In this document: positions 8,419 to 16,684 of the stretch, piece after piece
Layout: each line of letters opens with the position of its first letter
Numbering within the stretch: the stretch's first letter is position 1
NCBI GenBank assembly: GCA_937139405.1
Contig: CAKZPV010000032.1
Location: 124,001 to 188,000 of the forward strand
DNA from: an uncultured Nitrospirota bacterium
GTDB taxonomy: Bacteria > Nitrospirota > Nitrospiria > Nitrospirales > UBA8639
Direction of reading: 5' to 3'
DNA: 64,000 bases
Notes under the pieces: model-generated
The model's input: the letters and a program-made list of their open reading frames with translations, nothing else
What the model was told of the DNA's origin: nothing
The model's database searches: none
Position numbers and translations under genes: made by a program

Positions 8419-9570
8419 TTAATAGTGTGAACAGAAGGCACGAGAGAGATCGTTTTTCCAAGCTGCAGCACGCTCAGCTTCAACCCGAAAACCGACTCCT
8501 GCATCTCGATCATGAGGACAAAAACGCAGGCGGAAGACCGTGAGAACACTAATGGTTTCCATCAGAGCAGCGGCCACATAAAATCCTGATGGCTCGCCAT
8601 GATATTTATATGGAAAAAATGTAGTCTTGCGAAAATCACTGACATGGTGTTCCATTACTCCTGACCGATCCAAGCAGTTATAAGTTTCGGCGTATAATCC
8701 TCCAGTTCCTGTCCTCAATTCCTTAGCCGTGTTTCGATAAAGCTCATCATAGACCCGAAGCGGATACAACGGTTTGGCCGCGAGGCTACCCAAAGGATTA
8801 CGATCAAACACCATTGCCACTTCAAACAAAAATCCAAAATTTTTGATATGCTCCACTGCTTGAAAAAATCTATCTAAATTCCCTTCCGTGACTATCTCAA
8901 TAAACGAGTCCATGGCCATCCTGTGTTTTGCTGGAGCTACGAGCCAAAAATGCCATGTCTCTCGACTCTCTTTTCTCAAACCCTTATATCCCAACGCAAG
9001 ATTACCCTCTAGACGTAATCCTTCATCACACCACGGCCGATAGAATGTTTTCCGGGGATCTAGCCCACCACTTCCAGTAATATCGTGGTAGGGGTAACAG
9101 TGCACAAGCAAACTCAACGCATCAAATCGAGCTGAGGGAGAACGAATGGCGTTCAATCGGCACAGAGGAGAGGGGTTATCGGTCTTTCCTTCGACAAGAC
9201 TATTTGGGAGATACATGCACTCGTCACTAATCCGGGGAAGCCCTTTGACGGAGAATAGCCCTATGGAAGGACGAATCCCAATTTCTGGGTGGTCTTTGAG
9301 CACTTGATGACTTATGATAGCCCGCTCATGGTACTCCTCTCCCCATTGCACTGCCCCCAGAGCCTTTAGCAACTTTTCAGCGGAATACCGCGTTATACTC
9401 AAGCTCTTGGCTATGGCTGGTGCCCCAGCCGTTGTAAAGGGCTGGCCTCGTTGTTGGTGTTTACACAACACCAGATAGGCGGTAACTGGCTCTACCCATT
9501 CCTCTTGGCGAAAGTGAACCAAGAGTTTGGATAGAACAGCCAAATCAACTGAAAAAAATTTACCGGCCAT
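8419..9570 (-). CDS. Unknown protein with N-terminal helix-turn-helix
   Basis: Function not recognised. The frame opens at TTG 9669; the first ATG (9570, MAGKFFSVDL) is a more likely start, though neither has a good ribosome site. Residues about 20-90 look like a winged helix-turn-helix (TTAGAPAIAKSLSITRYSAE, then LLKALGAV), as in replication initiators and phage-type regulators. The rest is globular, with WHFWLVAP, LYAETYNCLDRSGV and a tail rich in F, R and H. It is divergent in style from chromosomal neighbours and lies inside the presumed integrated element beside short iterons. A role in replication or regulation of the element is a guess. Confidence 0.65.
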   Translation of the reverse strand: MAGKFFSVDLAVLSKLLVHFRQEEWVEPVTAYLVLCKHQQRGQPFTTAGAPAIAKSLSITRYSAEKLLKALGAVQWGEEYHERAIISHQVLKDHPEIGIRPSIGLFSVKGLPRISDECMYLPNSLVEGKTDNPSPLCRLNAIRSPSARFDALSLLVHCYPYHDITGSGGLDPRKTFYRPWCDEGLRLEGNLALGYKGLRKESRETWHFWLVAPAKHRMAMDSFIEIVTEGNLDRFFQAVEHIKNFGFLFEVAMVFDRNPLGSLAAKPLYPLRVYDELYRNTAKELRTGTGGLYAETYNCLDRSGVMEHHVSDFRKTTFFPYKYHGEPSGFYVAAALMETISVLTVFRLRFCPHDRDAGVGFRVEAERAAAWKNDLSRAFCSHY

Positions 9571-9838
9571 GTCGATTCTTGTGATCGAGTTAATTCCCCG
9601 CTCCAATTTATTTAATCTGTATAAATTGCTTAAATCGGACAAGTGACCATTGTCTAAAGATAAAACCAACCATTAACCACGTTAAGAGTTTTTCGAAAAC
9701 TCGGTTTTCTTGGTCTCCAATTTTATTTGAAAGCCCCCCCCCTCACCTAGTTTGAAGCTTCACTAGGTCCTTCTAGTCTTGATGAGAAAATCAATCGCCT
9801 AATCCAAAGCTGTGCGATTGCAACATTGCGCATTCAGA

Positions 9839-10036
9839 TCATCGTTTATTTGATAGTTCTATGTGAGGTCGAAAATCTGCTAAAAGACGCTCCACCTCTT
9901 TTTCCGGGATCAAGATTAGGCGCCCAACTTTGATTGAATCTAATTCACGGCGCCAAACCTTTTTGCGAATGGTACTAACTTTGTACCCAACTCGATCTGC
10001 AAATTCAGCAATTCTGAGATTTTTTCTGCTGTTCAT
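9839..10036 (-). CDS. Excisionase-like HTH protein
   Basis: A 65-residue protein with a MerR/excisionase-type helix-turn-helix: LRIAEFADRVGYKVSTIRKK, then VGRLILIPEKEVERLL. Start ATG 10036 has GGAGGGCGGCGAA just upstream, a strong ribosome site. Small proteins of this type direct excision of integrated elements or regulate them. It is transcribed away from the zinc-finger and integrase genes, with a 167-base AT-rich divergent promoter region between. That arrangement fits an element control switch (inference). Confidence 0.75.
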   Translation of the reverse strand: MNSRKNLRIAEFADRVGYKVSTIRKKVWRRELDSIKVGRLILIPEKEVERLLADFRPHIELSNKR

Positions 10037-10203
10037 TTCGCCGCCCTCCTTCTTTGCTAATTGTTACTTGAATCACCTAGCTTTTATTCATTGGGATTTA
10101 TGTTGTATTATAGACATTACTAATTACATCAATAAATACCACATCGAAACGTATTCTTTTGTAATTTGGATATGACAATTACTTACAAAGAAAGGGATTC
10201 GGA

Positions 10204-10899
10204 ATGCTAAAAATGGACTCAAACCTCAAGCGCAAGATTGAGCAAGCAAAAAGGCGAGTCATCACTACACCTCGCCAGGCACTAATTTGGATATTGCGAT
10301 TTATTAACGAAATTGCAATAGATAATCTTCCAGAAAAAGACTGGGAGAAGATTCAGGTAGAGATCACGGTCTTTTCTTTCTACTTTCCTCAATTCCAACG
10401 TGGAGCCTGTTTTTTGTCCATTAATTCAAGAAGTTTTTTTGAATCTATACCAAACGACCAGTATCCCAGACTTCCAAGTAAGAAGGAGGCTACAAAATAC
10501 CAGTCTGATGCACAAAATATATTTTATACATTTCAAAATTCAAAGTTTACAGCTCAATCTTCTCCTTTAACTTTCGATAACGTTTTTGAAGAAAAGATTC
10601 CAATGGTTTTTTCTGCGAAATTTCAAGTCATCCAAGGCAAACAATCTGCAATTTTCACAGCATGGATAAAGGATAGGCGATATTTGTTTCGTATCAATCT
10701 AATATTGGTACTTGGGCAATTCATGCCAAACGTTAAGTCATGCAATGCTTGCAAGCGATTTTTTCTTACCAGGCGAAGCAATCAAATGTTTTGTAGCAAT
10801 CGTTGCGCTACCCGTGTCATGCAACGTCGTAAACGCAATACTCCGCCTAGTCGTTATGGGAAACCTGGGCGTCCCAAGGCAATTAAGAACAACGGATAG
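10204..10899 (+). CDS. C-terminal zinc-finger protein (CGNR-like)
   Basis: A 231-residue protein; start ATG 10204 has AAAGG upstream at proper spacing. Its last 55 residues contain CNACKRFFLTRRSNQMFCS followed by NRCATRVMQRRKR. This C-x2-C...C-x3-C arrangement with an arginine-rich end resembles the CGNR zinc finger of putative DNA-binding regulators. The N-terminal 170 residues are not recognised. The gene is 39 bases before the integrase and reads in the same direction, so they are probably co-expressed. Low GC compared with chromosomal neighbours supports an acquired origin. Confidence 0.7.
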   Translation: MLKMDSNLKRKIEQAKRRVITTPRQALIWILRFINEIAIDNLPEKDWEKIQVEITVFSFYFPQFQRGACFLSINSRSFFESIPNDQYPRLPSKKEATKYQSDAQNIFYTFQNSKFTAQSSPLTFDNVFEEKIPMVFSAKFQVIQGKQSAIFTAWIKDRRYLFRINLILVLGQFMPNVKSCNACKRFFLTRRSNQMFCSNRCATRVMQRRKRNTPPSRYGKPGRPKAIKNNG

Positions 10900-10938
10900 C
10901 GATACTTCTAGAAACATTCTCAAAAAGGAAAACGAACT

Positions 10939-12036
10939 ATGACCAAAAAAATACAGGGCCTCCTAGAAAAACCCAAAGGTTCTGGGAAATGGTATGTCCG
11001 GATCAAACACCATGGGAAAGAACGGTTGGTTCGTGTAACAGGTAAGGCTCAAGGAAAAGCCGTTTATACTCGACTGCGTGCAGAAATTATCGAAGGCCGG
11101 TATCAACCTGAGCGTGTTCGGCCCATCACTTTAAAAACGTGGATTACTCGCTGTTTAGAAGGTACCACCAACAGGGATAAGCAGCATGAGGAGCAACGGT
11201 CAAAATATTGGTCAACAATCTTTGGAGACCGTTTGCTTTCAGAAATTTCTAGCGAAGAGATTCGACACCATCAAGCGAAAATGATGAATTCTGGGGAATG
11301 GAAACCTTCAACTATCAACCGATATCTGTCTGCCTTGCGCCGAATGCTCTCCTTGGCGGTCAATGATGGCAAGCTGCTTCGTCATCCTATGAAGGGGATC
11401 AAATTTTTCCCGGAAGCCCAACAAGACCGCTTCTTTAGTGAGAAGGAACTCCAAACCATTTATCAACTCATTGAGCCTCAGGCCTGGAGAGAGGTGCACT
11501 TTTCCATTGAAACCTGTTTGCGAGCGAGCGAACAGTTTTTGTTGAGATGGGAACATGTAAACTTTGAATCCAAAGTTCTGACGATACCGTTGAGCAAGAG
11601 TAATCAAACCCGCCGAGTTCCCTTAAGCGATCAAGCTCTGGTTATTTTGCGCTCTTTAGACTCGGCTCTTGAAAGCCCCTGGGTTTTCCCTCAACCTTCT
11701 GATTGCTTGAAACCCAAGAATCCGTATGCAGCTGGCGAACATCTAGAACGAATTCTTCGAAAAGCCGGCTTAACAGGTTCGTGGCATGTGCTCCGGCATA
11801 CGGGTGCTACGCGTCGCTTGTTAGCAGGAGTTGACCTAGTGACCGTGTCAAAAATTCTCGGTCACCGTTCTATTCAAACGACCATGCGATATCTGCATTT
11901 AGTTCAAGATCATATGGCTTCAGCTATCAATCGAGGATCACTGGTTGTGGGGGTGAACGGAGAAAAATTTTCTATCGAAGGTGGGACTAAAAGTGGGACT
12001 AAAGTAGTAAGACCTACGTCAAAAAACGTATTGTAA
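10939..12036 (+). CDS. Tyrosine recombinase / phage-type integrase
   Basis: A 365-residue site-specific recombinase. N-terminal SAM-like DNA-binding part lies around residues 60-140 (STINRYLSALRRMLSLAV). The catalytic domain shows the box I arginine (ETCLRASEQFLLRWEHV), the box II HVLRHTGATRRLLAG and HRSIQTTMRYLHL with the nucleophilic tyrosine. ATG 10939 has AAAAGGAAAACG upstream. The gene ends 36 bases from the 3' end of tRNA-Leu, the usual position for an integrase whose element entered that tRNA. No matching tRNA-Leu duplication was seen on the left, so the element boundary is unresolved. Confidence 0.92.
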   Translation: MTKKIQGLLEKPKGSGKWYVRIKHHGKERLVRVTGKAQGKAVYTRLRAEIIEGRYQPERVRPITLKTWITRCLEGTTNRDKQHEEQRSKYWSTIFGDRLLSEISSEEIRHHQAKMMNSGEWKPSTINRYLSALRRMLSLAVNDGKLLRHPMKGIKFFPEAQQDRFFSEKELQTIYQLIEPQAWREVHFSIETCLRASEQFLLRWEHVNFESKVLTIPLSKSNQTRRVPLSDQALVILRSLDSALESPWVFPQPSDCLKPKNPYAAGEHLERILRKAGLTGSWHVLRHTGATRRLLAGVDLVTVSKILGHRSIQTTMRYLHLVQDHMASAINRGSLVVGVNGEKFSIEGGTKSGTKVVRPTSKNVL

Positions 12037-12071
12037 AATGAAGATAAAAAATCATAAGCATTTGATTTCAT

Positions 12072-12160
12072 TGGTGCCGGAGGCCGGACTTGAACCGGCA
12101 CGGGCCGTTAAGCCCGAGGGATTTTAAGTCCCTTGCGTCTGCCTGTTCCGCCACTCCGGC
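12072..12160 (-). tRNA. tRNA-Leu(UAA)
   Basis: Complete long-variable-arm tRNA on the minus strand: acceptor GCCGGAG pairs with CTCCGGC, the anticodon loop is CTTAAAA (anticodon TAA), the T-arm holds GGTTCAAGTCC and CCA is encoded at 12074-12072. The integrase gene abuts the 3' end. Confidence 0.96.
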
Positions 12161-12301
12161 AGCGTTCAGGTGAGTGCGCTGACTGTACCACTCCCTCTAA
12201 ATCGGTGCAAGATTTCTTAAAAAATTTCGGCGCCTTGACTCGATACATTGCTGAATTGCTTAATAAGAATTATTTGCTGCATTGACCGTTTGTCTTTCAA
12301 G

Positions 12302-12340
12302 AAAAAAAAAGGAGGATGCGAATATTTCGCATCCTCCTTT
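12302..12340 (-). terminator. Terminator of Pal-like gene
   Basis: A 15-bp near-perfect stem (AAAGGAGGATGCGAA with its complement) and, on the minus strand, a nine-T tail at 12310-12302. It lies 45 bases after the stop of the lipoprotein gene. Confidence 0.9.
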
Positions 12341-12384
12341 GATCAACTCCAATTCACCCTCGACACCTCGAAGGGGGAAAAAGA

Positions 12385-13485
12385 TTAAGATTGATTCATC
12401 CGAACCACCATATGATTTCGACGGTTTTCCTGGAAACAATTTTCATTATTATTTTGACAGAAAGGCCGTTCCTTCCCATACGATACAATATTGAGACGAT
12501 GAGGTTGGACCCCCAAATTGACTAAATATTCACGGGCCGCTTCTGCTCGTTTTTTCCCAAGAACGAGATTATAATCTTGGGTCCCACGTTGATCACAGTG
12601 TCCCTCAATCGTCAAGGCTTTTTCAGGATGGGCATGCAACCATTTGGCGTCTTCTTCAAGATATTTTGCACCTTCTGAAGAAATACTCCAACTATCAAAG
12701 GCAAAATATATATCCTGAATTCGTACCTCAGAGGCACCACTCGAATTCCCTGTTTCCAAAAATTCTCCACTTGAATTTCTCGTTGCTGTCGAACGAGAAC
12801 TTTTAAACCCATTAGCTTGAGCAATGTCCAGACCGGGTACATACTCAGGCGACACTCCGCCGTTTTCCTTGACATACGCTTGTGCCCACTTTTCAGGGTT
12901 GACCTCTGCTTGCGATGCATTCCCCTGACTAAACCCATCGACAGCCCCATAGTTCGACCCACTCCCGGAAACGCCATCGTAATCATGACCATACTGACCC
13001 ATCGTACCATTGCCTCTGGAACTAGATGAACCGGCTTTTGAAGGATCTCCATAAAATTCTTGACTGCTGCGTTTTTTTCGCAAATAGGCATTTGCCCAGG
13101 CTTCGGGATCAGCATTACTTGCATTTGCTGATCCACTCCCAAATCCTGTTACGCCTCCCTGATTGGGGCCTTTTCCATCCACTCCGCCAAATTGGCGGCC
13201 ATAATCTGACCCACTTCCAATAACAGATGAAGCATCATTCATCCCAGCCATTTCTGAATTTGTAGCCCCACTTTTGTTCGATGCTCTACTGCCATTATTT
13301 CCATGCACGATACCTCCATGCATAGTGGAACCATCAGCAGACGCCTTCAGTCCCTCTTCTAAGCCCATTCCTTCACCTTCAGAATTTGCCCCATATTTCA
13401 CTGAATGCCCACTACACCCAGAAACCAGAAACATCCCCAACACGATCATGAAAAAAAGCTTATTGTTGTTTTGACTCACGCACAT
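12385..13485 (-). CDS. pal: OmpA/Pal-type peptidoglycan-associated lipoprotein
   Basis: Start ATG 13485 has a strong GGAGG. The signal peptide ends in a lipobox (LVSGC, lipidated C24). Residues about 255-366 form an OmpA-like domain: IYFAFDSWSISSEGAKYL, then IEGHCDQRGTQDYNLVLGKK and the NRRNHMVVRM end, which bind peptidoglycan and help tie the outer membrane to the wall. It is twice the usual Pal length. The extra 220 residues are glycine/serine-rich and contain two related modules (ADPEAWANAYLRKK and VNPEKWAQAYVKEN), each preceded by a GSGSNYG or GFGSGS phrase. A promoter is expected in the upstream gap. Pal identity of the domain is firm; orthology to classical Pal is less sure. Confidence 0.85.
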   Translation of the reverse strand: MCVSQNNNKLFFMIVLGMFLVSGCSGHSVKYGANSEGEGMGLEEGLKASADGSTMHGGIVHGNNGSRASNKSGATNSEMAGMNDASSVIGSGSDYGRQFGGVDGKGPNQGGVTGFGSGSANASNADPEAWANAYLRKKRSSQEFYGDPSKAGSSSSRGNGTMGQYGHDYDGVSGSGSNYGAVDGFSQGNASQAEVNPEKWAQAYVKENGGVSPEYVPGLDIAQANGFKSSRSTATRNSSGEFLETGNSSGASEVRIQDIYFAFDSWSISSEGAKYLEEDAKWLHAHPEKALTIEGHCDQRGTQDYNLVLGKKRAEAAREYLVNLGVQPHRLNIVSYGKERPFCQNNNENCFQENRRNHMVVRMNQS

Positions 13486-13945
13486 AAGATCCTCCTGGTA
13501 GTAATGATTACCGGGTTCATTGGTTTCTATTGCAATTTATTCTCTTCACCTTCATTGGCATCCACTCGCTCAGAAGCCAAAAACGGCCTCTTTTATATAG
13601 AACGTAAAAAGCCTACCCAATTAACCTTTTCGGCAGGTTGGCCAGGAACTTAAGGACGCCCAATAAAATTAACGAATATGCTGGTATATCTTTCATCGGG
13701 TAGGAACCAACACACGCGGCTACACAATACCTCGAAAAAACCCTTCTCAACACCACGCAATGAATGTCAGATGTGTTCTAGATGGGAATTTAGGCAGGAC
13801 ATATCTGAGAATCATCACCATTTGCTGGGTGAGGCTACAGAATTAGGGGCAACAGGCAACATGATAAACAAAACCGTTTACCCGTTGAATAGAAGGAAAC
13901 TTTGGGGCAGGAAACATGGCTGAAAAAATCGACGCCAAGGAGAGC
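13486..13945. other. Intergenic region upstream of Pal-like gene
   Basis: No supported gene. A plus frame around 13507 has a signal-peptide-like start (MITGFIGFYC) but no ribosome site and stops after 49 codons. The region must hold the promoter of the lipoprotein gene, which I cannot place precisely. Confidence 0.4.
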
Positions 13946-14968
13946 TTAAGAGCCACTGGGAGATACGGAAGGAAGCACCGCAGCTTGATACCACTTCCAA
14001 AATTCCACGACCCCTTCAGGTACCGATGTTTGAGGATCATACTGAAGATGTTCTCGTGTTTTTGAAATATCTGCAAAGGTATACGCAATATCAGCATCCA
14101 TCATAGGAGTCGAAGTTAATTGCGAAGACAGTCCTGCCAATTGTTCGATTTCTTTGACAAAATCAGATAAGAGCACCGGCTCACCACGACCCAGGTTTAA
14201 AATTTCATACCCCAATGGATGATCTACAGCTGCAACAAGTCCGCTCACAATATCCTTAACATACGTCCAATCTCGATACATGTTCCCATTGTTATAGAGC
14301 GGAACGTCGCATCCTGTAAAAATATTATCCAATACTTTATAGGCCATCATATCTGGTCGCCCACGTGGCCCATAGACTGTAAAAAACCGAAAAACGGTGC
14401 AATCTAATCCATAGAGATGATGATAGGTATGCCCTAACATCTCACTGGCTCGCTTACTTGCTGCGTAGGGTGCTAGTGGGCGATCACAGGTATCATCAGG
14501 GACAAAGGGGACCGTTTGGGTATTACCATAGACGGAAGAAGTTGAAGCAAAAATAAACGTCGGAAATTTCTCAGGCTTGTTCGGCCCAATTCGCCCAACA
14601 GCCGCATCAAGTAACGCTAGCGTTCCCATGACATTCACGTCGTAATATAAGCCTGGATTATCAATAGACACGCGCACCCCTGCCATTGCCGCGAGATGAA
14701 CAATCGCATCAATCTGATGATCAGAAAAAAGATCGGCAACAAGTTGCCGGTCACGGATATCTCCCTTGAGAAACTCAAAGGTCCCAGCCCATTTGTTGGC
14801 CAAGGCCTCCTCCCTCACTTCTCGAAGATTCGCTTCCTTGCGAGATGGATCATAGTAATCATTCAAATTATCCAGCCCAATAACTCGATCCCCACGTTTA
14901 ACCAGTTCTTCGACAGCATGACTCCCAATAAAACCTGCTGCCCCTGTGACTAAGATTGTTTTGGCCAC
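13946..14968 (-). CDS. UDP-glucuronate 4-epimerase family protein
   Basis: A 340-residue extended SDR. It has the NAD-binding GAAGFIG (residues 9-15), the LDNLNDYYDPSRKEANL segment typical of UDP-glucuronate epimerases, and the YAASK active-site motif. It would interconvert UDP-glucuronate and UDP-galacturonate for surface polysaccharides. Start is GTG 14968 with AAGGAG six bases upstream. No polysaccharide genes are adjacent in the window. Confidence 0.88.
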   Translation of the reverse strand: MAKTILVTGAAGFIGSHAVEELVKRGDRVIGLDNLNDYYDPSRKEANLREVREEALANKWAGTFEFLKGDIRDRQLVADLFSDHQIDAIVHLAAMAGVRVSIDNPGLYYDVNVMGTLALLDAAVGRIGPNKPEKFPTFIFASTSSVYGNTQTVPFVPDDTCDRPLAPYAASKRASEMLGHTYHHLYGLDCTVFRFFTVYGPRGRPDMMAYKVLDNIFTGCDVPLYNNGNMYRDWTYVKDIVSGLVAAVDHPLGYEILNLGRGEPVLLSDFVKEIEQLAGLSSQLTSTPMMDADIAYTFADISKTREHLQYDPQTSVPEGVVEFWKWYQAAVLPSVSPSGS

Positions 14969-15137
14969 TCCCTACTCCTTACCTCCTTAAAAAATGAATG
15001 CGCGCACGTATTACTTGCCTCATGTTCCCACGCTCACGTTTCGGTTGTTCCCACTAGAAGCTTAATTCCGAGGACACCCAATCACAACCTTTTGAACCAT
15101 ATGTTGAGAGGCATCAATTCCATTGTTACAATGCATC

Positions 15138-15443
15138 ATGATGAATATGATGGCCGGTAAAACAGCTGACGTTCCGTCTACTCAAGAGACCACAGATTTA
15201 GGAACAGGAAGAGATTTTGAAGCTGAAGTCATTGTGTTCAATTGCGATTGCCATACGTACCAAGAAGTCATCACATTGTTCTGTCACATTATTCCAAGCA
15301 TGACTCCGTCTAAAGCCTTTGAATTGGCTTGGCAGATCGACCACCAAGGCAGTGCTGTGGTCTTTCAAGGCGATATTAAGGAAGCTAATGATATCGGAAA
15401 CAAACTGGCAACAGGAGGCCTACGGATAGAAGTTCGACATTGA
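15138..15443 (+). CDS. ClpS-like adaptor protein
   Basis: About 100 residues; the frame opens at TTG 15123 but the ATG at 15138 is more likely, although its ribosome site is weak. The core (VIVFNCDCHTYQEVITLF, AFELAWQIDHQGSAVVF, GDIKEANDIGNKL) follows the fold of ClpS, which delivers N-degron proteins to ClpAP. Several pocket residues differ from classical ClpS: N-D-D-x-T-P-M reads N-C-D-C-H-T-Y, and the conserved pocket histidine aligns with D. So substrate choice may differ, or the protein may serve another role. No clpA is adjacent. Confidence 0.65.
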   Translation: MMNMMAGKTADVPSTQETTDLGTGRDFEAEVIVFNCDCHTYQEVITLFCHIIPSMTPSKAFELAWQIDHQGSAVVFQGDIKEANDIGNKLATGGLRIEVRH

Positions 15444-15472
15444 GCTTCCCACCACACTGTTACGCTCTATAT

Positions 15473-15970
15473 TTATTTTTTCTTCGCGACCCGAGGTTTT
15501 TTGACTCCACTAAGTTTTTTCAGCTTAGACGGTTTCCCTGGCGATTTTTTCTTAGGCAACGTTGCCTTCTTGATTCCTTGTTTTTTCTGAAGAGTCGGTT
15601 TTGTAGATTTTTTTGATGAAGGTTGGGCCGTTTCAGTTTTCCCCTTTAACTTTGATAGCCCTTTTGAGGCAGATTTAGGTTTTCTCGCATCTCCTTTTTG
15701 AGATTTAGAATCTGCTAAAGGCCCCTTCACTGCCTTTTCTTTACCCTTAGAAGTCTTTGAACCACTTTTTCCCCCTCCACTGGATGGCTTCAAAATAGGG
15801 AATGATGGCAATTTCTTCTTCTTTAACGCATCTCCGGAAAATACTTTGACTTGATAGAGCTCAAATAAGAGTTCAATAGACTTTTGATCCCCCTTTCGAG
15901 CCTGGGACAGAAGTCGGCGACGTTGATTCATTTCTTCTTCTTCTGTATGGGAAGTCACTCGCCGTTCCAT
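15473..15970 (-). CDS. Lysine-rich basic protein
   Basis: A 165-residue protein of unknown function. The first 45 residues form a small helical region (RRRLLSQARKGDQKSIELLF). The remaining two thirds are low-complexity K/S/P/G, with KKKSPGKPSKLKK-like runs resembling histone H1 tails. Such tails in bacteria usually bind nucleic acid (family knowledge); the target here is unknown. It reads convergently toward the ClpS-like gene with a 29-base gap. Confidence 0.65.
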   Translation of the reverse strand: MERRVTSHTEEEEMNQRRRLLSQARKGDQKSIELLFELYQVKVFSGDALKKKKLPSFPILKPSSGGGKSGSKTSKGKEKAVKGPLADSKSQKGDARKPKSASKGLSKLKGKTETAQPSSKKSTKPTLQKKQGIKKATLPKKKSPGKPSKLKKLSGVKKPRVAKKK

Positions 15971-16684
15971 ATGGTCAAATCCTTTTTTGGTGAAAAGATC
16001 ACCATTTTCTCTTCAAAATTGATAGCATCGCTATCTTACCTAACAAGATGACTCATTGGCAATATTCCCTAATGAACTTTTCTTGTAAGCAAAACCCATC
16101 AGAGCTCTGGAATAACCAAGGCAGCCTAAACACTCACAAACAAGATCACATTAGTACTATTGAGGGGATGATTAGAATGGAAAGAAAAAGTACACTTACT
16201 GTTGCTAGCAAGATTCTTCTTTTGCAAGCTATCAAAAACTTAGACAATAACTCGTAGCCAAGCTGCTCAACTCATAATACTTGAGGAAAAACATTGGTTA
16301 TGATTACTCAAATTTATCAGTAAAAATAGCAAAGTCAGCTAATAAATAATTCAAGCAACCATATCCAAGCCTTATAGATTTACCCTGTTCATCATAAATT
16401 GATCATTCTCAACCACAAAAACTATCATTTAAAAACCACATACGTTTGACACAAGAGAAGCATCTTCTGGATATTCTTCTGCTCCTAGTCTGTGGAGCAA
16501 AACCATCATGAAGAATGAGAAACTTGAAGACTAATAGAGAATATCATGGCTAAACATATTTAAGAATCAAGAGATTAATTGACAGTTATTAGAATTCACC
16601 GATATAGTCTTCTCACATATTTCTTGAATAAATTCAAATGCTTTCATTGTACAACGTTATTTAAATTTATCAAAAGGTAAGACC
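15971..16684. other. Long AT-rich intergenic region
   Basis: More than 700 bases without a convincing gene. A 69-codon frame at 16048-16257 has no ribosome site or recognisable feature. No clear hairpin terminator, tRNA or repeat was found. Confidence 0.45.

Noticed and set aside
9740-9765. CCTAGT/ACTAGG hairpin next to a C-run after the excisionase-like gene
   Set aside because: Six-base stem and no T-tract after it on the minus strand; too weak to call a terminator.
13405-13653. Plus-strand frame with a signal-peptide-like start upstream of the Pal gene
   Set aside because: No ribosome site, short, and the sequence lies in the expected promoter area of the divergent Pal gene.
16048-16257. 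69-codon plus frame in the long AT-rich gap
   Set aside because: No ribosome site and no family features; length is easily reached by chance.
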